The notes under the pieces are model-generated. The model was not told the DNA's origin and did no database searches. It saw only the letters and a program-made list of their open reading frames with translations. From Chryseobacterium sp. 18061 (GTDB taxonomy: Bacteria; Pseudomonadota; Gammaproteobacteria; Enterobacterales; Enterobacteriaceae), in NCBI GenBank assembly GCA_902706205.1, contig CACSKA010000001.1, positions 62,001 to 126,000 of the forward strand: a stretch of 64,000 nucleotides of DNA. The letters run 5' to 3'. The stretch's first letter is position 1. Each line of letters starts with the position of its first letter. The translations under genes and the position numbers were made by a program. Shown in pieces: positions 15,998 to 26,228 of the stretch.

Positions 15998-17263
15998 TTA
16001 ATGCCAGTCCTTCCCTTTCACGCGCTCAAGGCGTTTTTGCAGGTCGGCCACGGCAGTTTTGCCGTCGCTGCCACCGTTGAGTACCTTGAAAGTCACGTTA
16101 AAGATGGCGTTAGAGACGCGTGGATACTGACTTTTGGTTGCCGTTGCCGGGCGCGGCACCGCATTGGCGAAGATCTCTTTGAACATCGTCAGATGCGGCG
16201 CGGTTTCCAGGACCGCTTTGTCTTCATACAGTGCCGAACGCGTCGGGGCGAAGCCGAGGTATTTCAGCTGCATTTTCTGCGAATCGGCATCGGTGAGGAT
16301 TTTCAGCAGCGCAATCGCCGCCTCTTTGTTTCGGGTATTGCCGTTTATCGACCACTGCCAGCCGCCCAACGCGTTAGCCGATTTACCGTCCGGCCCGGCA
16401 GGCAGTGGCGCGACGCCAACTTTGCCTTTCAGCGGGCTGTCTGCGCCCTGCGAGAGCAAATACGCATAAGGCCAGTTGCGCATAAACAGCGCGTCTCCGT
16501 TCTGGAACACTGCGCGGGACTCTTCCTCTTTGTAGCCCAGGGCGCCTTTCGGCGTGATTTTGCCAATCCAGCCAGCGACCATATCCAGTGCGGCTGCCGC
16601 CTTCGGATTATTGATGGTCACGTTCCCTTTTTCGTCGATGAAAGTGCCGCCGCCGTAGGAATCAACCCACTCCAGCGCGTTACAGGTCAGGCCTTCATAC
16701 GATTTCCCCTGGAAGATCATCCCCCAGAAGTTTTTATGTCCTGCCTTGCGTTCTTCCGCCTGAATTTTGGTGGCGATACGCGTTAAATCAGCCCAGGTTT
16801 TTGGCGGCTGTTCGTTGTATTTTTCGAGCAGATCTTTGCGGTAATAGAGCACGCCGGTATCGAGATAAGCCGGAATGGCTTTCACTTTGCCGTTAACGGT
16901 GTCGTTCGCCCACGGGCCAGGGAAGAAATCACCTTTCATATCGGCAACGGCATCGGTTAAATCGAGTGTTTGTTTATCCAGCAGGCCGACCCAAATGGTG
17001 TCGGACTGGAAGAGGTCCACCGCTTTTTCATCTTTCGCGGCAAAAAGCTGCTGGAGCAGGGCCAGCTTTTCATCCGATGCCGCCGGGAATTCGATAAATT
17101 CCAGCTTGTTGTTGGTTTGCTTTTCAAAACGGTCTTTGACGTAGTTGCAGTATTCCTTACCGCCGGGAGAAATCGGGCATTCCATACGCAGGGTATCGGC
17201 AAGCGCGGCGTTAGCAACGCCCGCCAGCGCTAAGGTAATAAGACTTAACGTCAGCTTTTTCAT
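15998..17263 (-). CDS. Periplasmic sugar-binding protein of ABC importer (family 1)
   Basis: This is the first gene of the operon and encodes 421 residues. A Sec signal peptide (KKLTLSLITLALAGVANAALA, cut near ALA-DT) precedes a family-1 extracellular solute-binding fold. Landmarks are AVDLFQSDTIWVGLL, AIPAYLDTGVLYYRKDLL, EGLTCNALEWVDSYGG, and a late ALGGWQWSINGNTRNKEAA. Trp- and Tyr-rich segments suit a sugar pocket. It corresponds to the PalE/AglE type of alpha-glucoside importer, as inferred from the downstream glucosidases. A 17-bp inverted-repeat pair lies directly upstream. Confidence 0.9.
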   Translation of the reverse strand: MKKLTLSLITLALAGVANAALADTLRMECPISPGGKEYCNYVKDRFEKQTNNKLEFIEFPAASDEKLALLQQLFAAKDEKAVDLFQSDTIWVGLLDKQTLDLTDAVADMKGDFFPGPWANDTVNGKVKAIPAYLDTGVLYYRKDLLEKYNEQPPKTWADLTRIATKIQAEERKAGHKNFWGMIFQGKSYEGLTCNALEWVDSYGGGTFIDEKGNVTINNPKAAAALDMVAGWIGKITPKGALGYKEEESRAVFQNGDALFMRNWPYAYLLSQGADSPLKGKVGVAPLPAGPDGKSANALGGWQWSINGNTRNKEAAIALLKILTDADSQKMQLKYLGFAPTRSALYEDKAVLETAPHLTMFKEIFANAVPRPATATKSQYPRVSNAIFNVTFKVLNGGSDGKTAVADLQKRLERVKGKDWH

Positions 17264-17268
17264 TCTGT

Positions 17269-17342
17269 CCTCATTATTAACTCGCTGTAGAGGTGGGTAT
17301 AAAAAGTAAACACGCCATCTACAAAGCTAGTTAATAACGAGG
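17269..17342. promoter_or_regulatory. Control region of the alpha-glucoside operon with paired 17-bp inverted repeats
   Basis: CCTCATTATTAACTCGC (17269-17285) and GCTAGTTAATAACGAGG (17326-17342) are inverted copies matching at 15 of 17 positions. Each contains the near-palindrome GTTATTAAC. They sit 5 and 62 bp upstream of the binding-protein start, flanking a likely -10 (TATACC, minus strand). This is the arrangement expected of paired operators for a repressor. A minus-strand TTGACA lies at 17378-17373. No regulator gene is adjacent. Confidence 0.5.
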
Positions 17343-17411
17343 CAGAGCAGCAAGTTAGCAGCCTAATCTTTGTGTCAAATCTGGAGCTACTGCACGGATA
17401 TGGTTTTTTTT

Positions 17412-17436
17412 TAGCGCTTCGGTGAAAGAAGCGCTA
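17412..17436. repeat. Perfect inverted repeat TAGCGCTTC/GAAGCGCTA
   Basis: Nine-base arms separated by GGTGAAA lie between the yafV stop and the glucoside operon. On the minus strand the stem is followed by A residues, not T, so it does not look like a standard intrinsic terminator in either direction. The AGCGCTT core recalls LacI-family half-sites. Confidence 0.5.
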
Positions 17437-17461
17437 AAGGAGGGGAAAGAAGAAGGGTTAA

Positions 17462-18232
17462 TCAGCCGATCGTGAAACCGTCCGCATCTTGCCAGGCCGG
17501 GAATTTTTCGCGGTACTCCTGTAAGGCCGAGATCGACAGTTCGGCATTAATCAGCGTTGCCTGATGCGGCTCGGCGCTGGCGATGATTTCGCCTTGCGGG
17601 TTAATAACCCGGCTGTCGCCACGATAGTGATGCCCGTTGCCATCGGTGCCGACGCGGTTACAGCCGATGACATAAGCCTGGTTCTCAATGGCGCGAGCGG
17701 TTAACAGCGCCTGCCAGTGCAGAGAACGTGGGGCAGGCCAGTTGGCGACGTACAGCGCCAGATCGTAATCGTTGCGGTTGCGTGACCACACCGGGAAACG
17801 CAGGTCGTAACATACCAACGGCAGAATGCGCCAGTCGCGCCATTCGAACACCACGCGCTCGTGGCCCGCTTCATAATGATGATGTTCATCTGCCATGCGG
17901 AACAGATGACGCTTGTCATAGCGATGCACTTGCCCTTCAGGCTCAACCAGCAAAAAGCGGTTCACCGGGCCACGATCGGTTTGCAGCGCGGCGCTGCCAG
18001 CAATAAGGGCGTCAGTTTGCTGCGCTTTTTCATGCATCCACGCAACAACGTCTTCTTCCGGCAACGACTGGGTGGCCGCTTCCATAGCAAAGCCGGTGGT
18101 GAACATTTCTGGCAGCACAATCACATCACGCCCGTTAATCACTTCCAACTGACGATCGAAATGACGCAGGTTAGCGGGGCCGTCCATCCACACCAAAGGT
18201 TGTTGTAATACTGTTACTTTCAGATTGGGCAC
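17462..18232 (-). CDS. yafV: Omega-amidase, nitrilase superfamily (YafV)
   Basis: A 256-residue cytosolic carbon-nitrogen hydrolase with the family's Glu-Lys-Cys triad: Glu42 (VLPEMFTTGF), Lys107 (YDKRHLF) and Cys141 (LVCYDLRFPVW). YafV is an omega-amidase that hydrolyses alpha-ketoglutaramate-type repair products. Length and motifs match the E. coli protein. In E. coli ivy lies between yafV and fadE, but here only 208 bp of non-coding sequence separates them. The gene is monocistronic, with a terminator upstream that separates it from fadE. Confidence 0.93.
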   Translation of the reverse strand: MPNLKVTVLQQPLVWMDGPANLRHFDRQLEVINGRDVIVLPEMFTTGFAMEAATQSLPEEDVVAWMHEKAQQTDALIAGSAALQTDRGPVNRFLLVEPEGQVHRYDKRHLFRMADEHHHYEAGHERVVFEWRDWRILPLVCYDLRFPVWSRNRNDYDLALYVANWPAPRSLHWQALLTARAIENQAYVIGCNRVGTDGNGHHYRGDSRVINPQGEIIASAEPHQATLINAELSISALQEYREKFPAWQDADGFTIG

Positions 18233-18315
18233 TGTCAGAAACTCCCGATTATAGGCTTACGAGTCACTGTTCTACCTTATCAGGGACAGGTGAGAGTGCG
18301 TAACATTTCAATGAA

Positions 18316-18341
18316 AAAAGCGGAGAAGAATCTCCGCTTTT
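18316..18341. terminator. Bidirectional-looking terminator between fadE and yafV
   Basis: AAAAGCGGAGA-AGAA-TCTCCGCTTTT is a perfect 11-bp stem with a 4-base loop and T runs at both ends. It lies downstream of fadE on the minus strand. Confidence 0.85.
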
Positions 18342-18365
18342 AAGCGCAATACCTGGTCACTTTTT

Positions 18366-18428
18366 TGCCCGGAGGCGCGGCGCTGAGCGGGCTAACATTA
18401 AGGGGTCAGTCCAATGTGCCGCCGGGCA
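18366..18428. repeat. REP-type extragenic palindrome downstream of fadE
   Basis: TGCCCGGAGGCGCGGCGCTG...GCGGGCTAAC resembles the classical REP core (GCCGGATGGCGCTGCGC type). A second partial arm, GCCGCCGGGCAA, follows near 18419. This occupies the place where ivy is found in E. coli. Confidence 0.55.
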
Positions 18429-18440
18429 ATGTGATGACGG

Positions 18441-20885
18441 CTATGCGGCCTCAACCTTGCGGACTTTCTCTGGCAGCTTTACCGGTTTGGTGGCCAGCGC
18501 GTCCGGTTCGAAATCGTCAACGTTAATGCTGCGCAGACGGCTTTCTTCGGCTTTGGTCAGAATATCCGCTTCATCCTGGTCGATAAGCCCTTTAGCAAGT
18601 GCGTTGCGGGCCAGCTCATCGAGACGGGTGAACGGCAAGTTCTTGCCAATTTCTTTGCAAATACGCTGATGAATCGGATCGGCGGCCATTACGTCCAGCA
18701 GCGCTTGTTCCAGCAGACCGACCGGGTTGTGCTCGCTCGGCGTCAGGTACTGACCGCGGCCGATACGTGAACGGGTGGCGCTTGGCACTTGCAGGATTTT
18801 CGCCACGGCGTGATCCAGCTTGTCTGACGGTGCCACGTAGTGACGACCGGTCGGGAAGATGACGAAGCGCATCACGCCTGCCACAAACCTGTTCGGGAAG
18901 TTACGCAGCAGGTCATCCATCGCCTGTTCAGCCTGATGCAGCGCGTCCTGAACGCCCCAATGAACCAGCGGCAGATCGGCTTCATTACGGCCTTCGTCGT
19001 CATAGCGTTTCAGCACCGAAGAAGCCAGATACAGCTGGCTCAGCACATCCCCCAGACGGGCGGAGATACGCTCGCGACGCTTCAGACTACCGCCGAGGAC
19101 CGCCATCGATACGTCAGACAGTAGCGCCAGGTTGGCACTCAGACGGTTCAGGTGCTGATAGTAGCGACGGGTCGCATCGTGCGTCGGCGTGCTGCTGGTC
19201 AGACCGCGAGTCAGACCCAGCCAGAAGCTGCGTACTTTGTTACTGCCCACGTGGCCGATGTGTTTAAACAGCAGCTGGTCGAAAGCGTTAAGATCTTTAT
19301 TCTGCGCGGCGGCCATCTCTTCGAGCACGTACGGATGGCAGCGGATCGCGCCCTGGCCGAAGATCATCATGCTGCGGGTCAGGATGTTGGCACCTTCCAC
19401 GGTGATCGCAATCGGTGCTCCCTGGTAAGCACGGGCGAGGAAGTTACCTTCGCCGAGCATAATGCCTTTCCCGCCGGTGATATCCATCGCATCAATAATT
19501 GACTGCTGACCACGGTGGGTACAGTGATACTTCACTATCGCCGACAGCACCGCCGGTTTTTCGCCGAGCATGATCCCGTAGGTGATGAGCGACGCCGCAG
19601 CGTCCATCACGTACGCGTTGCCTGCGATACGCGCCAGCGGCTCTTCAATCCCTTCCATCTTACCGATAGAGATTTTGAACTGACGGCGGATGTGCGCGTA
19701 AGCGCCGGTCGCCATCGCTACGGATTTCACGCCGCCCGTGGAGTTTGATGGCAGGGTGATGCCGCGACCCACAGACAGACATTCCACCAGCATACGCCAG
19801 CCCTGACCGGCCATTTTTGGCCCGCCGATGATGAAATCAATCGGTACGAAAATATCCTGCCCACGGGTTGGGCCGTTCTGGAACGGCACGTTGAGTGGGA
19901 AGTGACGACGGCCAATTTCCACGCCCGGCGTACCGGTTGGGATCAGCGCACAGGTAATACCTAAATCTTCCTCACCGCCCAGCAGTTTGTCCGGATCAGA
20001 GAGCTTGAACGCCAGACCGAGCACGGTCGCAATCGGTGCGAGAGTGATATAGCGTTTGTTCCAGGTGAGGCGCATCCCGAGCACCTGCTCACCCTGCCAT
20101 TCGCCCATGCACACCACGCCGGTATCCGGAATAGCACCCGCATCAGAACCGGCTTCCGGGCTGGTCAGTGCGAAACACGGGATTTCCTGACCACGCGCCA
20201 GACGCGGCAGATAATGATTTTTCTGCTCGTCGGTGCCGTAATGTTGCAGCAGTTCGCCCGGGCCGAGGGAGTTCGGTACGCCGACGGTGATCGCCAGGAT
20301 CCCGGAGACGCCTGATAGCTTTTGCAGCACGCGAGACTGTGCATACGCAGAGAACTCGAGGCCGCCGTACTCTTTCTTAATGATCATCGCGAAGAAGCGG
20401 TGTTCTTTCAGATAGGCCCACAGTTCCGGCGGCAGATCCGCCAGTTCATGGGTGATCTCGAAGTCGTTCGCCATGCGGCAGGCTTCTTCCACCGGGCCAT
20501 CGATAAACGCCTGTTCTTCCGCGGTCATCTGCGGCTGTGGATAGTTGTGCAGTTTTTTCCAGTCCGGGTTGCCCTGGAACAGATCGCCTTCCCACCAGGT
20601 GGTGCCTGCGTCGATCGCTTCTTTCTCGGTGCGCGACATTGGCGGCATCACTTTGCTGAAGGTGCGGAACACCGGCGCGGAGATCATCGCTTTACGCATT
20701 GGACGCAGGTTAAACGGCACCAGAATAATTGCCAGAGGAACCAGCAGCCAGATATTCCACAGGCCCGCAGCGCCGAGTGCCCCGGTCCAGACCAGCAGAA
20801 TAAGGCTGCTCAACAGCAGATTAACCCGGTGATAGAAGAGCACGCCGAGCAGGATAACGGTGGCAATAATACTCAAAATCATCAT
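18441..20885 (-). CDS. fadE: Acyl-CoA dehydrogenase FadE
   Basis: At 814 residues it has the size and layout of E. coli FadE. Two N-terminal hydrophobic segments are followed by an acyl-CoA dehydrogenase core ([36 protein letters not shown]-type [20 protein letters not shown]) and a long C-terminal extension. It carries out the first step of fatty-acid beta-oxidation using FAD. It is transcribed leftward, away from gmhA, under a FadR-like operator directly upstream of the start. Nothing unusual is seen in the coding sequence. Confidence 0.97.
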   Translation of the reverse strand: MMILSIIATVILLGVLFYHRVNLLLSSLILLVWTGALGAAGLWNIWLLVPLAIILVPFNLRPMRKAMISAPVFRTFSKVMPPMSRTEKEAIDAGTTWWEGDLFQGNPDWKKLHNYPQPQMTAEEQAFIDGPVEEACRMANDFEITHELADLPPELWAYLKEHRFFAMIIKKEYGGLEFSAYAQSRVLQKLSGVSGILAITVGVPNSLGPGELLQHYGTDEQKNHYLPRLARGQEIPCFALTSPEAGSDAGAIPDTGVVCMGEWQGEQVLGMRLTWNKRYITLAPIATVLGLAFKLSDPDKLLGGEEDLGITCALIPTGTPGVEIGRRHFPLNVPFQNGPTRGQDIFVPIDFIIGGPKMAGQGWRMLVECLSVGRGITLPSNSTGGVKSVAMATGAYAHIRRQFKISIGKMEGIEEPLARIAGNAYVMDAAASLITYGIMLGEKPAVLSAIVKYHCTHRGQQSIIDAMDITGGKGIMLGEGNFLARAYQGAPIAITVEGANILTRSMMIFGQGAIRCHPYVLEEMAAAQNKDLNAFDQLLFKHIGHVGSNKVRSFWLGLTRGLTSSTPTHDATRRYYQHLNRLSANLALLSDVSMAVLGGSLKRRERISARLGDVLSQLYLASSVLKRYDDEGRNEADLPLVHWGVQDALHQAEQAMDDLLRNFPNRFVAGVMRFVIFPTGRHYVAPSDKLDHAVAKILQVPSATRSRIGRGQYLTPSEHNPVGLLEQALLDVMAADPIHQRICKEIGKNLPFTRLDELARNALAKGLIDQDEADILTKAEESRLRSINVDDFEPDALATKPVKLPEKVRKVEAA

Positions 20886-20907
20886 AAAGAAATGCTCCCT
20901 TGCTTGT

Positions 20908-20924
20908 AGGAGGTCTGACCACTT
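20908..20924 (-). promoter_or_regulatory. FadR operator of fadE
   Basis: On the minus strand AAGTGGTCAGACCTCCT contains the TGGTCNGACC core of FadR sites. It lies 23-39 bp upstream of the fadE start codon, consistent with repression when long-chain acyl-CoA is absent. Confidence 0.75.
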
Positions 20925-21122
20925 GTGATGTATTGGTTGTAGTGGATGTCATTTCTTTTATCAATGTGTTTACAAAATAATTACAACATAGCTCACACTG
21001 TTGCCGTTTTCAGTGGCACGGATTATCAAAAGCGGCGGGGATAACTGAGCTGAATGCTTCTCGCTGCATCCGCTATCCGTTACACTGCTGAGGTTAATCA
21101 TTAAAGCGGAAGGACACTCCTC

Positions 21123-21704
21123 ATGTACCAGGATCTTATTCGTAACGAACTGAATGAAGCAGCGGAAACTCTGGCCAATTTCCTGGCCGATGAAGCGAAC
21201 ATCCATGCAATTCAGCGCGCGGCAGTGCTGCTCGCAGACAGCTTCAAAGCGGGCGGGAAAGTACTCTCCTGTGGTAACGGTGGCTCCCATTGTGATGCGA
21301 TGCACTTCGCGGAAGAGCTGACCGGTCGCTACCGTGAAAACCGTCCGGGTTACCCGGCGATTGCCATTTCAGACGTTAGCCATCTCTCCTGCGTTAGTAA
21401 TGATTTCGGCTATGAATATGTGTTCTCCCGTTATGTTGAATCCGTTGGCCGCACTGGTGACGTACTGTTCGGGATTTCTACCTCCGGCAACTCCGGCAAT
21501 GTGATTAAAGCGATTGAAGCTGCGCGCGCTCAGGGCATGAAAGTCATCACTCTGACCGGCAAAGACGGCGGCAAAATGGACGGTTCTGCTGACGTTGAAA
21601 TTCGCGTGCCGCACTTTGGTTACGCTGACCGCATTCAGGAAATCCATATTAAGGTTATCCATATCCTGATTATGCTGATCGAAAAAGAGATGGTAAAAGC
21701 ATAA
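21123..21704 (+). CDS. gmhA: Sedoheptulose-7-phosphate isomerase GmhA
   Basis: A 193-residue SIS-fold isomerase, nearly the same length as E. coli GmhA. Family motifs include [21 protein letters not shown] and [15 protein letters not shown]. It converts sedoheptulose 7-phosphate to glycero-manno-heptose 7-phosphate, the first step toward ADP-heptose for the LPS inner core. It diverges from fadE, and yafJ follows 51 bp downstream on the same strand, as in E. coli. The ATG at 21123 has AAGGAC upstream. Confidence 0.97.
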   Translation: MYQDLIRNELNEAAETLANFLADEANIHAIQRAAVLLADSFKAGGKVLSCGNGGSHCDAMHFAEELTGRYRENRPGYPAIAISDVSHLSCVSNDFGYEYVFSRYVESVGRTGDVLFGISTSGNSGNVIKAIEAARAQGMKVITLTGKDGGKMDGSADVEIRVPHFGYADRIQEIHIKVIHILIMLIEKEMVKA

Positions 21705-21755
21705 GTGGTAGCGGGGACCAGCACGGGTTCCCGTTTTATGTTTGTGAGGTGAACT

Positions 21756-22523
21756 ATGTGCGAATTGCTCGGGATGAGCGCCAATGTGCCAACCGATATC
21801 TGCTTTAGTTTTACCGGGCTGGTTCAGCGCGGGGGCGGCACCGGGCCGCATAAAGATGGCTGGGGAATTACCTTCTACGAAGGCAAAGGCTGTCGCACAT
21901 TCAAAGATCCGCAACCGAGCTTTCAGTCGCCCATCGCCAAACTGGTGCAGGATTATCCGATCAAATCCTGTTCAGTGATTGCCCATATTCGCCAGGCTAA
22001 CCGTGGTGAAGTGGCGCTCGAAAACACCCATCCGTTTACCCGCGAACTGTGGGGCCGCAACTGGACTTATGCCCATAATGGCCAGCTCACGGGCTACAAA
22101 TCCCTTGAGACCGGACAGTTCCGCCCAGTAGGTGAAACTGACAGTGAAAAAGCCTTTTGCTGGCTGCTGCACAAATTGACCAGCCGCTACCCGCGCACGC
22201 CCGGCAATATGAACGGGGTGTTTAAATACATCGCGTCGTTGGCGTCTGAGCTGCGGGAGAAAGGGGTGTTTAACATGTTGTTGTCGGACGGACGCTATGT
22301 GATGGCGTACTGCTCGACCAATCTGTACTGGATAACACGCCGTGCGCCGTTTGGCGTGGCGACGTTACTGGATCAGGATGTGGAAATTGATTTTCAGCGA
22401 GAGACCACACCGAACGATGTGGTCACTGTGATTGCCACTCAGCCGCTGACAGGCAATGAAACCTGGCACAAGATTATGCCAGGTGAGTGGGCGTTATTTT
22501 GTCTCGGAAACCGTGTAGTTTGA
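21756..22523 (+). CDS. yafJ: Class II glutamine amidotransferase YafJ
   Basis: A 255-residue protein starting [14 protein letters not shown], with Cys2 as the exposed N-terminal nucleophile of class II amidotransferases. [12 protein letters not shown] and [12 protein letters not shown] are further family segments. The physiological substrate is not established. Its 3' end overlaps the convergent dpaA gene by 30 bp, so the two stop codons lie inside each other's reading frames. Confidence 0.93.
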   Translation: MCELLGMSANVPTDICFSFTGLVQRGGGTGPHKDGWGITFYEGKGCRTFKDPQPSFQSPIAKLVQDYPIKSCSVIAHIRQANRGEVALENTHPFTRELWGRNWTYAHNGQLTGYKSLETGQFRPVGETDSEKAFCWLLHKLTSRYPRTPGNMNGVFKYIASLASELREKGVFNMLLSDGRYVMAYCSTNLYWITRRAPFGVATLLDQDVEIDFQRETTPNDVVTVIATQPLTGNETWHKIMPGEWALFCLGNRVV

Positions 22524-23231
22524 AGCCAGCTGCGAGCGAATCTCGTGGCTCAACGGCTTGCTGACCACATAGCGGCCACTCTGTACCGTCACCATCGGCG
22601 GCTTGTGAGTCTGTTCGAAGTAGTCATAGCCCGGCTTCAGCTGCGACCAGAAGTCTTTGTAATAAGAGAATTTGTGGCGTTCCATGTTCGCGTCGGTCAT
22701 GCGGAACGGATAGATGCTGACTTGCACGCTTGACTGACCAAACACCAGCGCACCGGTCACGAACTGGAAAATCTCATCAATGCCGGTATCGGTCATGGCG
22801 TAGCAGCCAATCGACACGCAGGCACCGTGGATCATCAGGTATTTCCCTTCATAACCATGTGAGCGATCGTAGTCGTTCGGGAAGCCAATATTAATGGCTT
22901 TATAGAAACGGCTATCTGGCTTGAGCTGGCTGCGGGAAACGTTATAGAAACCTTCCGGAGATTTAAAATCGCCTTGCCGCTGTTTCGGACCCAGGCCACC
23001 GGAATAGTTGCAGATTTTGTAGCTGTCGAGCAGCTGATACGCCTCACCCATCTTCACGTAAAGATCAAGAGTACGCTCTTCTTTGAAGATCTGGATATAA
23101 ACCGGCGATCCCATTAATTGCTGTTTATATTCTTTGCTGACCGGGGTGGTCGAGCTATTACTGCTAAGCAAACCGGCAAACGAAACGCACGGGATCAACA
23201 GCATCGCAAGTAACAATGCGATTTTGCGCAT
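22494..23231 (-). CDS. dpaA: YkuD-family peptidoglycan amidase DpaA (YafK)
   Basis: The 245-residue product has a Sec signal peptide ([19 protein letters not shown]) and a YkuD domain with [14 protein letters not shown] holding the catalytic Cys. In E. coli DpaA (YafK/LdtF) detaches Braun lipoprotein from the cell wall. The ATG at 23231 is chosen because it begins a proper signal peptide and gives the family length. A longer frame reaching a GTG at 23321 would put 30 non-conserved residues before the signal sequence. Confidence 0.92.
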   Translation of the reverse strand: MRKIALLLAMLLIPCVSFAGLLSSNSSTTPVSKEYKQQLMGSPVYIQIFKEERTLDLYVKMGEAYQLLDSYKICNYSGGLGPKQRQGDFKSPEGFYNVSRSQLKPDSRFYKAINIGFPNDYDRSHGYEGKYLMIHGACVSIGCYAMTDTGIDEIFQFVTGALVFGQSSVQVSIYPFRMTDANMERHKFSYYKDFWSQLKPGYDYFEQTHKPPMVTVQSGRYVVSKPLSHEIRSQLASNYTVSETK

Positions 23232-23642
23232 ACTACATGTTCCTTGATAAAACGGTAGAGACAGGCCGGGAGGCCCGAAATAGAACCCGAAATCAGAATT
23301 GTCTCGAATTGGTGCGCTCACATTAGCATCACCAACGTTTTTCGCAAGTCCGGCGATTAGGGTTTACAAATTACTTTAGTGTTATACCTGCTTTTTGCTG
23401 CAATAGCAGTCAGAACTTTGCGCATTCGCTCGCAAATACCGACCTGTATACCCCGTAAATGCTGCGTTCTGGCCTCACATCCTGTAAACTTGCCGCGTTT
23501 CACGACCAGGTTAAGAAAGGATGCTTTACTCTCATCGTACTGCCGCCAGCAGCACTCTCTGGCATCGGTTTTTCCTTTCTTGTTTTGTTTTTCTCTACGC
23601 TGGGTTTAGTTACAGTAACGTTTACGGATACCTGCTAACGAC
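23232..23642. other. Intergenic control region between dpaA and nqrA
   Basis: About 410 bp with divergent promoters expected for dpaA (leftward) and the nqr operon (rightward). Stretches rich in AT (near 23365-23395 and 23575-23600) could hold promoters. I see no convincing gene, repeat or riboswitch. Confidence 0.5.
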
Positions 23643-24986
23643 ATGATTAAAATCACAAAAGGGCTTGATTTGCCCATCGCTGGCGCACCGTCACAGCACA
23701 TTGCCGAAAGCGCTGCCGTATCGCGTGTGGCCGTGCTGGGCGAAGAATATATTGGCATGCGCCCCTCGATGTCCGTCCAGGAAGGCTCCCGGGTTCTCAA
23801 AGGGCAAGTGCTGTTTGAAGATAAAAAGAACCCCGGTGTGCGCTTTACTGCCCCGGCCAGTGGCGTCATCAGCGCCATTCATCGCGGTGAACGTCGCGTG
23901 CTGCAATCGGTAGTTATCGATATTGACGGCGATGATGCCGTCAGTTTCCCGCAGTTTGAGGTGGCAGACCTTGCCACGCTTGATCGTGAAGACGTTCAGC
24001 AGCAGCTACTGGAATCGGGGTTGTGGACCAGTCTGCGTACGCGCCCATTCAGTAAAATCCCGGTGCCGGGCAGTGTTCCGATGGCCATTTTCGTCACCGC
24101 CATCGACACCAATCCGCTGGCGGTCGATCCGCAGCCGGTCATCCTTGCGCACCGTGAAGCCTTTAACGCTGGGCTGACGGTGTTGTCGCGTCTCACCGAC
24201 GGCAAACTTCACGTTTGTCAGGCGAGCGGCGGCAAGCTGGGCGGTCATCCCGTGGGCCAGGTGACGTTCAATGAATTTAGCGGCCCGCATCCGGCAGGTT
24301 TGCCGGGCACACATATCCATTTCCTTGAACCGGTGAGCCTCAATAAACTGGTCTGGCACCTGAGCTATCAGGACGTCATCGCCATCGGCAAATTGTTTAT
24401 CGAAGGCGAACTGTGGAGCGAGCGGGTGATTTCCATCGCCGGGCCGCAGGTCAACACGCCGCGCCTGGTGAAAACGCTGCTCGGCGCAAGCCTCGACCAG
24501 CTGCTGGCCGGTGAACTGGCTGAGGGTGAAAACCGTGTGATTTCCGGTTCGGTACTCAGCGGCACCCATGCGCTGGGGCCATACGCATTCCTCGGTCGTT
24601 ACCACTTGCAGGTCAGCGTGGTGAAAGAAGGACGCGAGAAAGAACTCTTTGGCTGGGTCATGCCGGGCAAAGATAAATTCTCGATAACCCGCACCACGCT
24701 CGGCCATTTCCTCAAGCGCAAACTGTTCGATTTCTCGACCGATACCAACGGCGGCGAGCGTGCGATGGTGCCAATTGGCAACTACGAGCGCGTCATGCCG
24801 CTGGATATTCTGCCGACGCACCTGCTGCGCGACCTGCTCGCCGGTGATACCGACAGCGCGCAGGCATTGGGTTGTCTGGAACTCGACGAAGAAGACCTGG
24901 CGCTTTGCACCTACGTTTGCCCGGCAAAATACGAATACGGCCCCGTGCTGCGTGACGTCTTAACCCGCATTGAGCAGGAAGGATAA
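23643..24986 (+). CDS. nqrA: Na+-NQR subunit A
   Basis: A 447-residue peripheral subunit of the sodium-pumping NADH:ubiquinone reductase. It starts [14 protein letters not shown], with early [15 protein letters not shown] and [14 protein letters not shown], and later [20 protein letters not shown]. It contributes to the quinone-reaction side of the complex. It is the first gene of a compact seven-gene operon. E. coli lacks the complex, and at this chromosomal position (between dpaA and dinB) E. coli carries different genes. Confidence 0.97.
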   Translation: MIKITKGLDLPIAGAPSQHIAESAAVSRVAVLGEEYIGMRPSMSVQEGSRVLKGQVLFEDKKNPGVRFTAPASGVISAIHRGERRVLQSVVIDIDGDDAVSFPQFEVADLATLDREDVQQQLLESGLWTSLRTRPFSKIPVPGSVPMAIFVTAIDTNPLAVDPQPVILAHREAFNAGLTVLSRLTDGKLHVCQASGGKLGGHPVGQVTFNEFSGPHPAGLPGTHIHFLEPVSLNKLVWHLSYQDVIAIGKLFIEGELWSERVISIAGPQVNTPRLVKTLLGASLDQLLAGELAEGENRVISGSVLSGTHALGPYAFLGRYHLQVSVVKEGREKELFGWVMPGKDKFSITRTTLGHFLKRKLFDFSTDTNGGERAMVPIGNYERVMPLDILPTHLLRDLLAGDTDSAQALGCLELDEEDLALCTYVCPAKYEYGPVLRDVLTRIEQEG

Positions 24987-24989
24987 GTG

Positions 24990-26228
24990 ATGGGTTTGAA
25001 AAATCTGCTGGAAAAAATTGAGCCGCACTTTACCCACGGCGGCAAGCTGGAAAAGTACTACCCGCTGTATGAAGCCGCGGCCACCATTTTCTACACGCCG
25101 GGTCTGGTGACAAAAGGGGCGTCTCACGTCCGCGATGCCATCGACCTCAAGCGTATGATGATTCTGGTCTGGCTGGCGGTATTCCCGGCGATGTTCTGGG
25201 GCATGTACAACGTCGGCCTGCAAACCATTCCGGCGCTGCATAAAATGTATGGCCCGGAACAACTGCAACAGGTGATTGCCGGAAACTGGCATTACCATGT
25301 GGCGCAGTGGCTCGGCGTGAGTTTCGCACCTGACGCAGGCTGGCTGAGCATGATGGGACTGGGCGCGGTGTTCTTCCTGCCGATTTACATGACGGTGTTT
25401 ATCGTCGGCGGTTTCTGGGAAGTGCTGTTCTCCATTGTGCGTAAGCATGAAATCAACGAAGGCTTCTTTGTTACTTCCATTCTGTTCGCGCTGATTGTTC
25501 CGCCGTCGCTGCCGCTGTGGCAGGCCGCGCTGGGCATCAGTTTTGGCGTGGTTATCGGGAAAGAAATCTTCGGGGGTACTGGGCGTAACTTCCTTAACCC
25601 GGCGCTGGCGGGGCGTGCTTTCTTGTTCTTCGCCTATCCGGCGCAAATCTCCGGCGACCTGGTATGGACCGCGGCTGACGGCTTCTCTGGCGCAACGCCA
25701 CTGTCTCAGTGGGCGAGCCACGGCGGTGAAGCGCTGATCAACCTCACCAGCGGGCAGCCGGTGACCTGGATGGATGCGTTCCTCGGCAAATTGCCAGGCT
25801 CAATCGGAGAAGTTTCCACGCTGATGATTTTGATTGGCGGGGCCATTATTATCTTTGGTCGCGTTGCCTCCTGGCGCATCGTGGCGGGCGTGCTGCTCGG
25901 TATGATTGCCGTTTCCACGCTGTTCAATCTGATTGGCTCAGCCACTAACCCGATGTTCTCCATGCCGTGGTACTGGCATCTGGTGCTCGGCGGTTTTGCT
26001 TTCGGCATGATGTTCATGGCGACCGATCCCGTGTCGGCGTCGTTTACCGATAAAGGGAAGTGGTGCTACGGCGCACTGATCGGCGCGATGTGCGTACTGA
26101 TCCGCGTTGTAAACCCGGCCTATCCGGAAGGGATGATGCTGGCAATTCTGTTTGCCAACCTCTTTGCGCCGCTGTTCGATTACCTGGTGGTGCAGGCCAA
26201 TATCAAGCGGAGGAAGTCGCGTGGCTGA
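24990..26228 (+). CDS. nqrB: Na+-NQR subunit B
   Basis: A 412-residue polytopic membrane subunit. [12 protein letters not shown] contains the SGAT motif whose Thr carries covalent FMN. It holds the riboflavin cofactor and a main part of the Na+ path. The ATG at 24990 is used; the GTG at 24987 directly after the nqrA stop is a possible alternative. Its end overlaps nqrC by 8 bp. Confidence 0.97.
   Translation: MGLKNLLEKIEPHFTHGGKLEKYYPLYEAAATIFYTPGLVTKGASHVRDAIDLKRMMILVWLAVFPAMFWGMYNVGLQTIPALHKMYGPEQLQQVIAGNWHYHVAQWLGVSFAPDAGWLSMMGLGAVFFLPIYMTVFIVGGFWEVLFSIVRKHEINEGFFVTSILFALIVPPSLPLWQAALGISFGVVIGKEIFGGTGRNFLNPALAGRAFLFFAYPAQISGDLVWTAADGFSGATPLSQWASHGGEALINLTSGQPVTWMDAFLGKLPGSIGEVSTLMILIGGAIIIFGRVASWRIVAGVLLGMIAVSTLFNLIGSATNPMFSMPWYWHLVLGGFAFGMMFMATDPVSASFTDKGKWCYGALIGAMCVLIRVVNPAYPEGMMLAILFANLFAPLFDYLVVQANIKRRKSRG

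Noticed and set aside
17412..17436. Intrinsic terminator of yafV
   Set aside because: After the stem on the yafV strand the bases are A, not T, so the U tract is missing.
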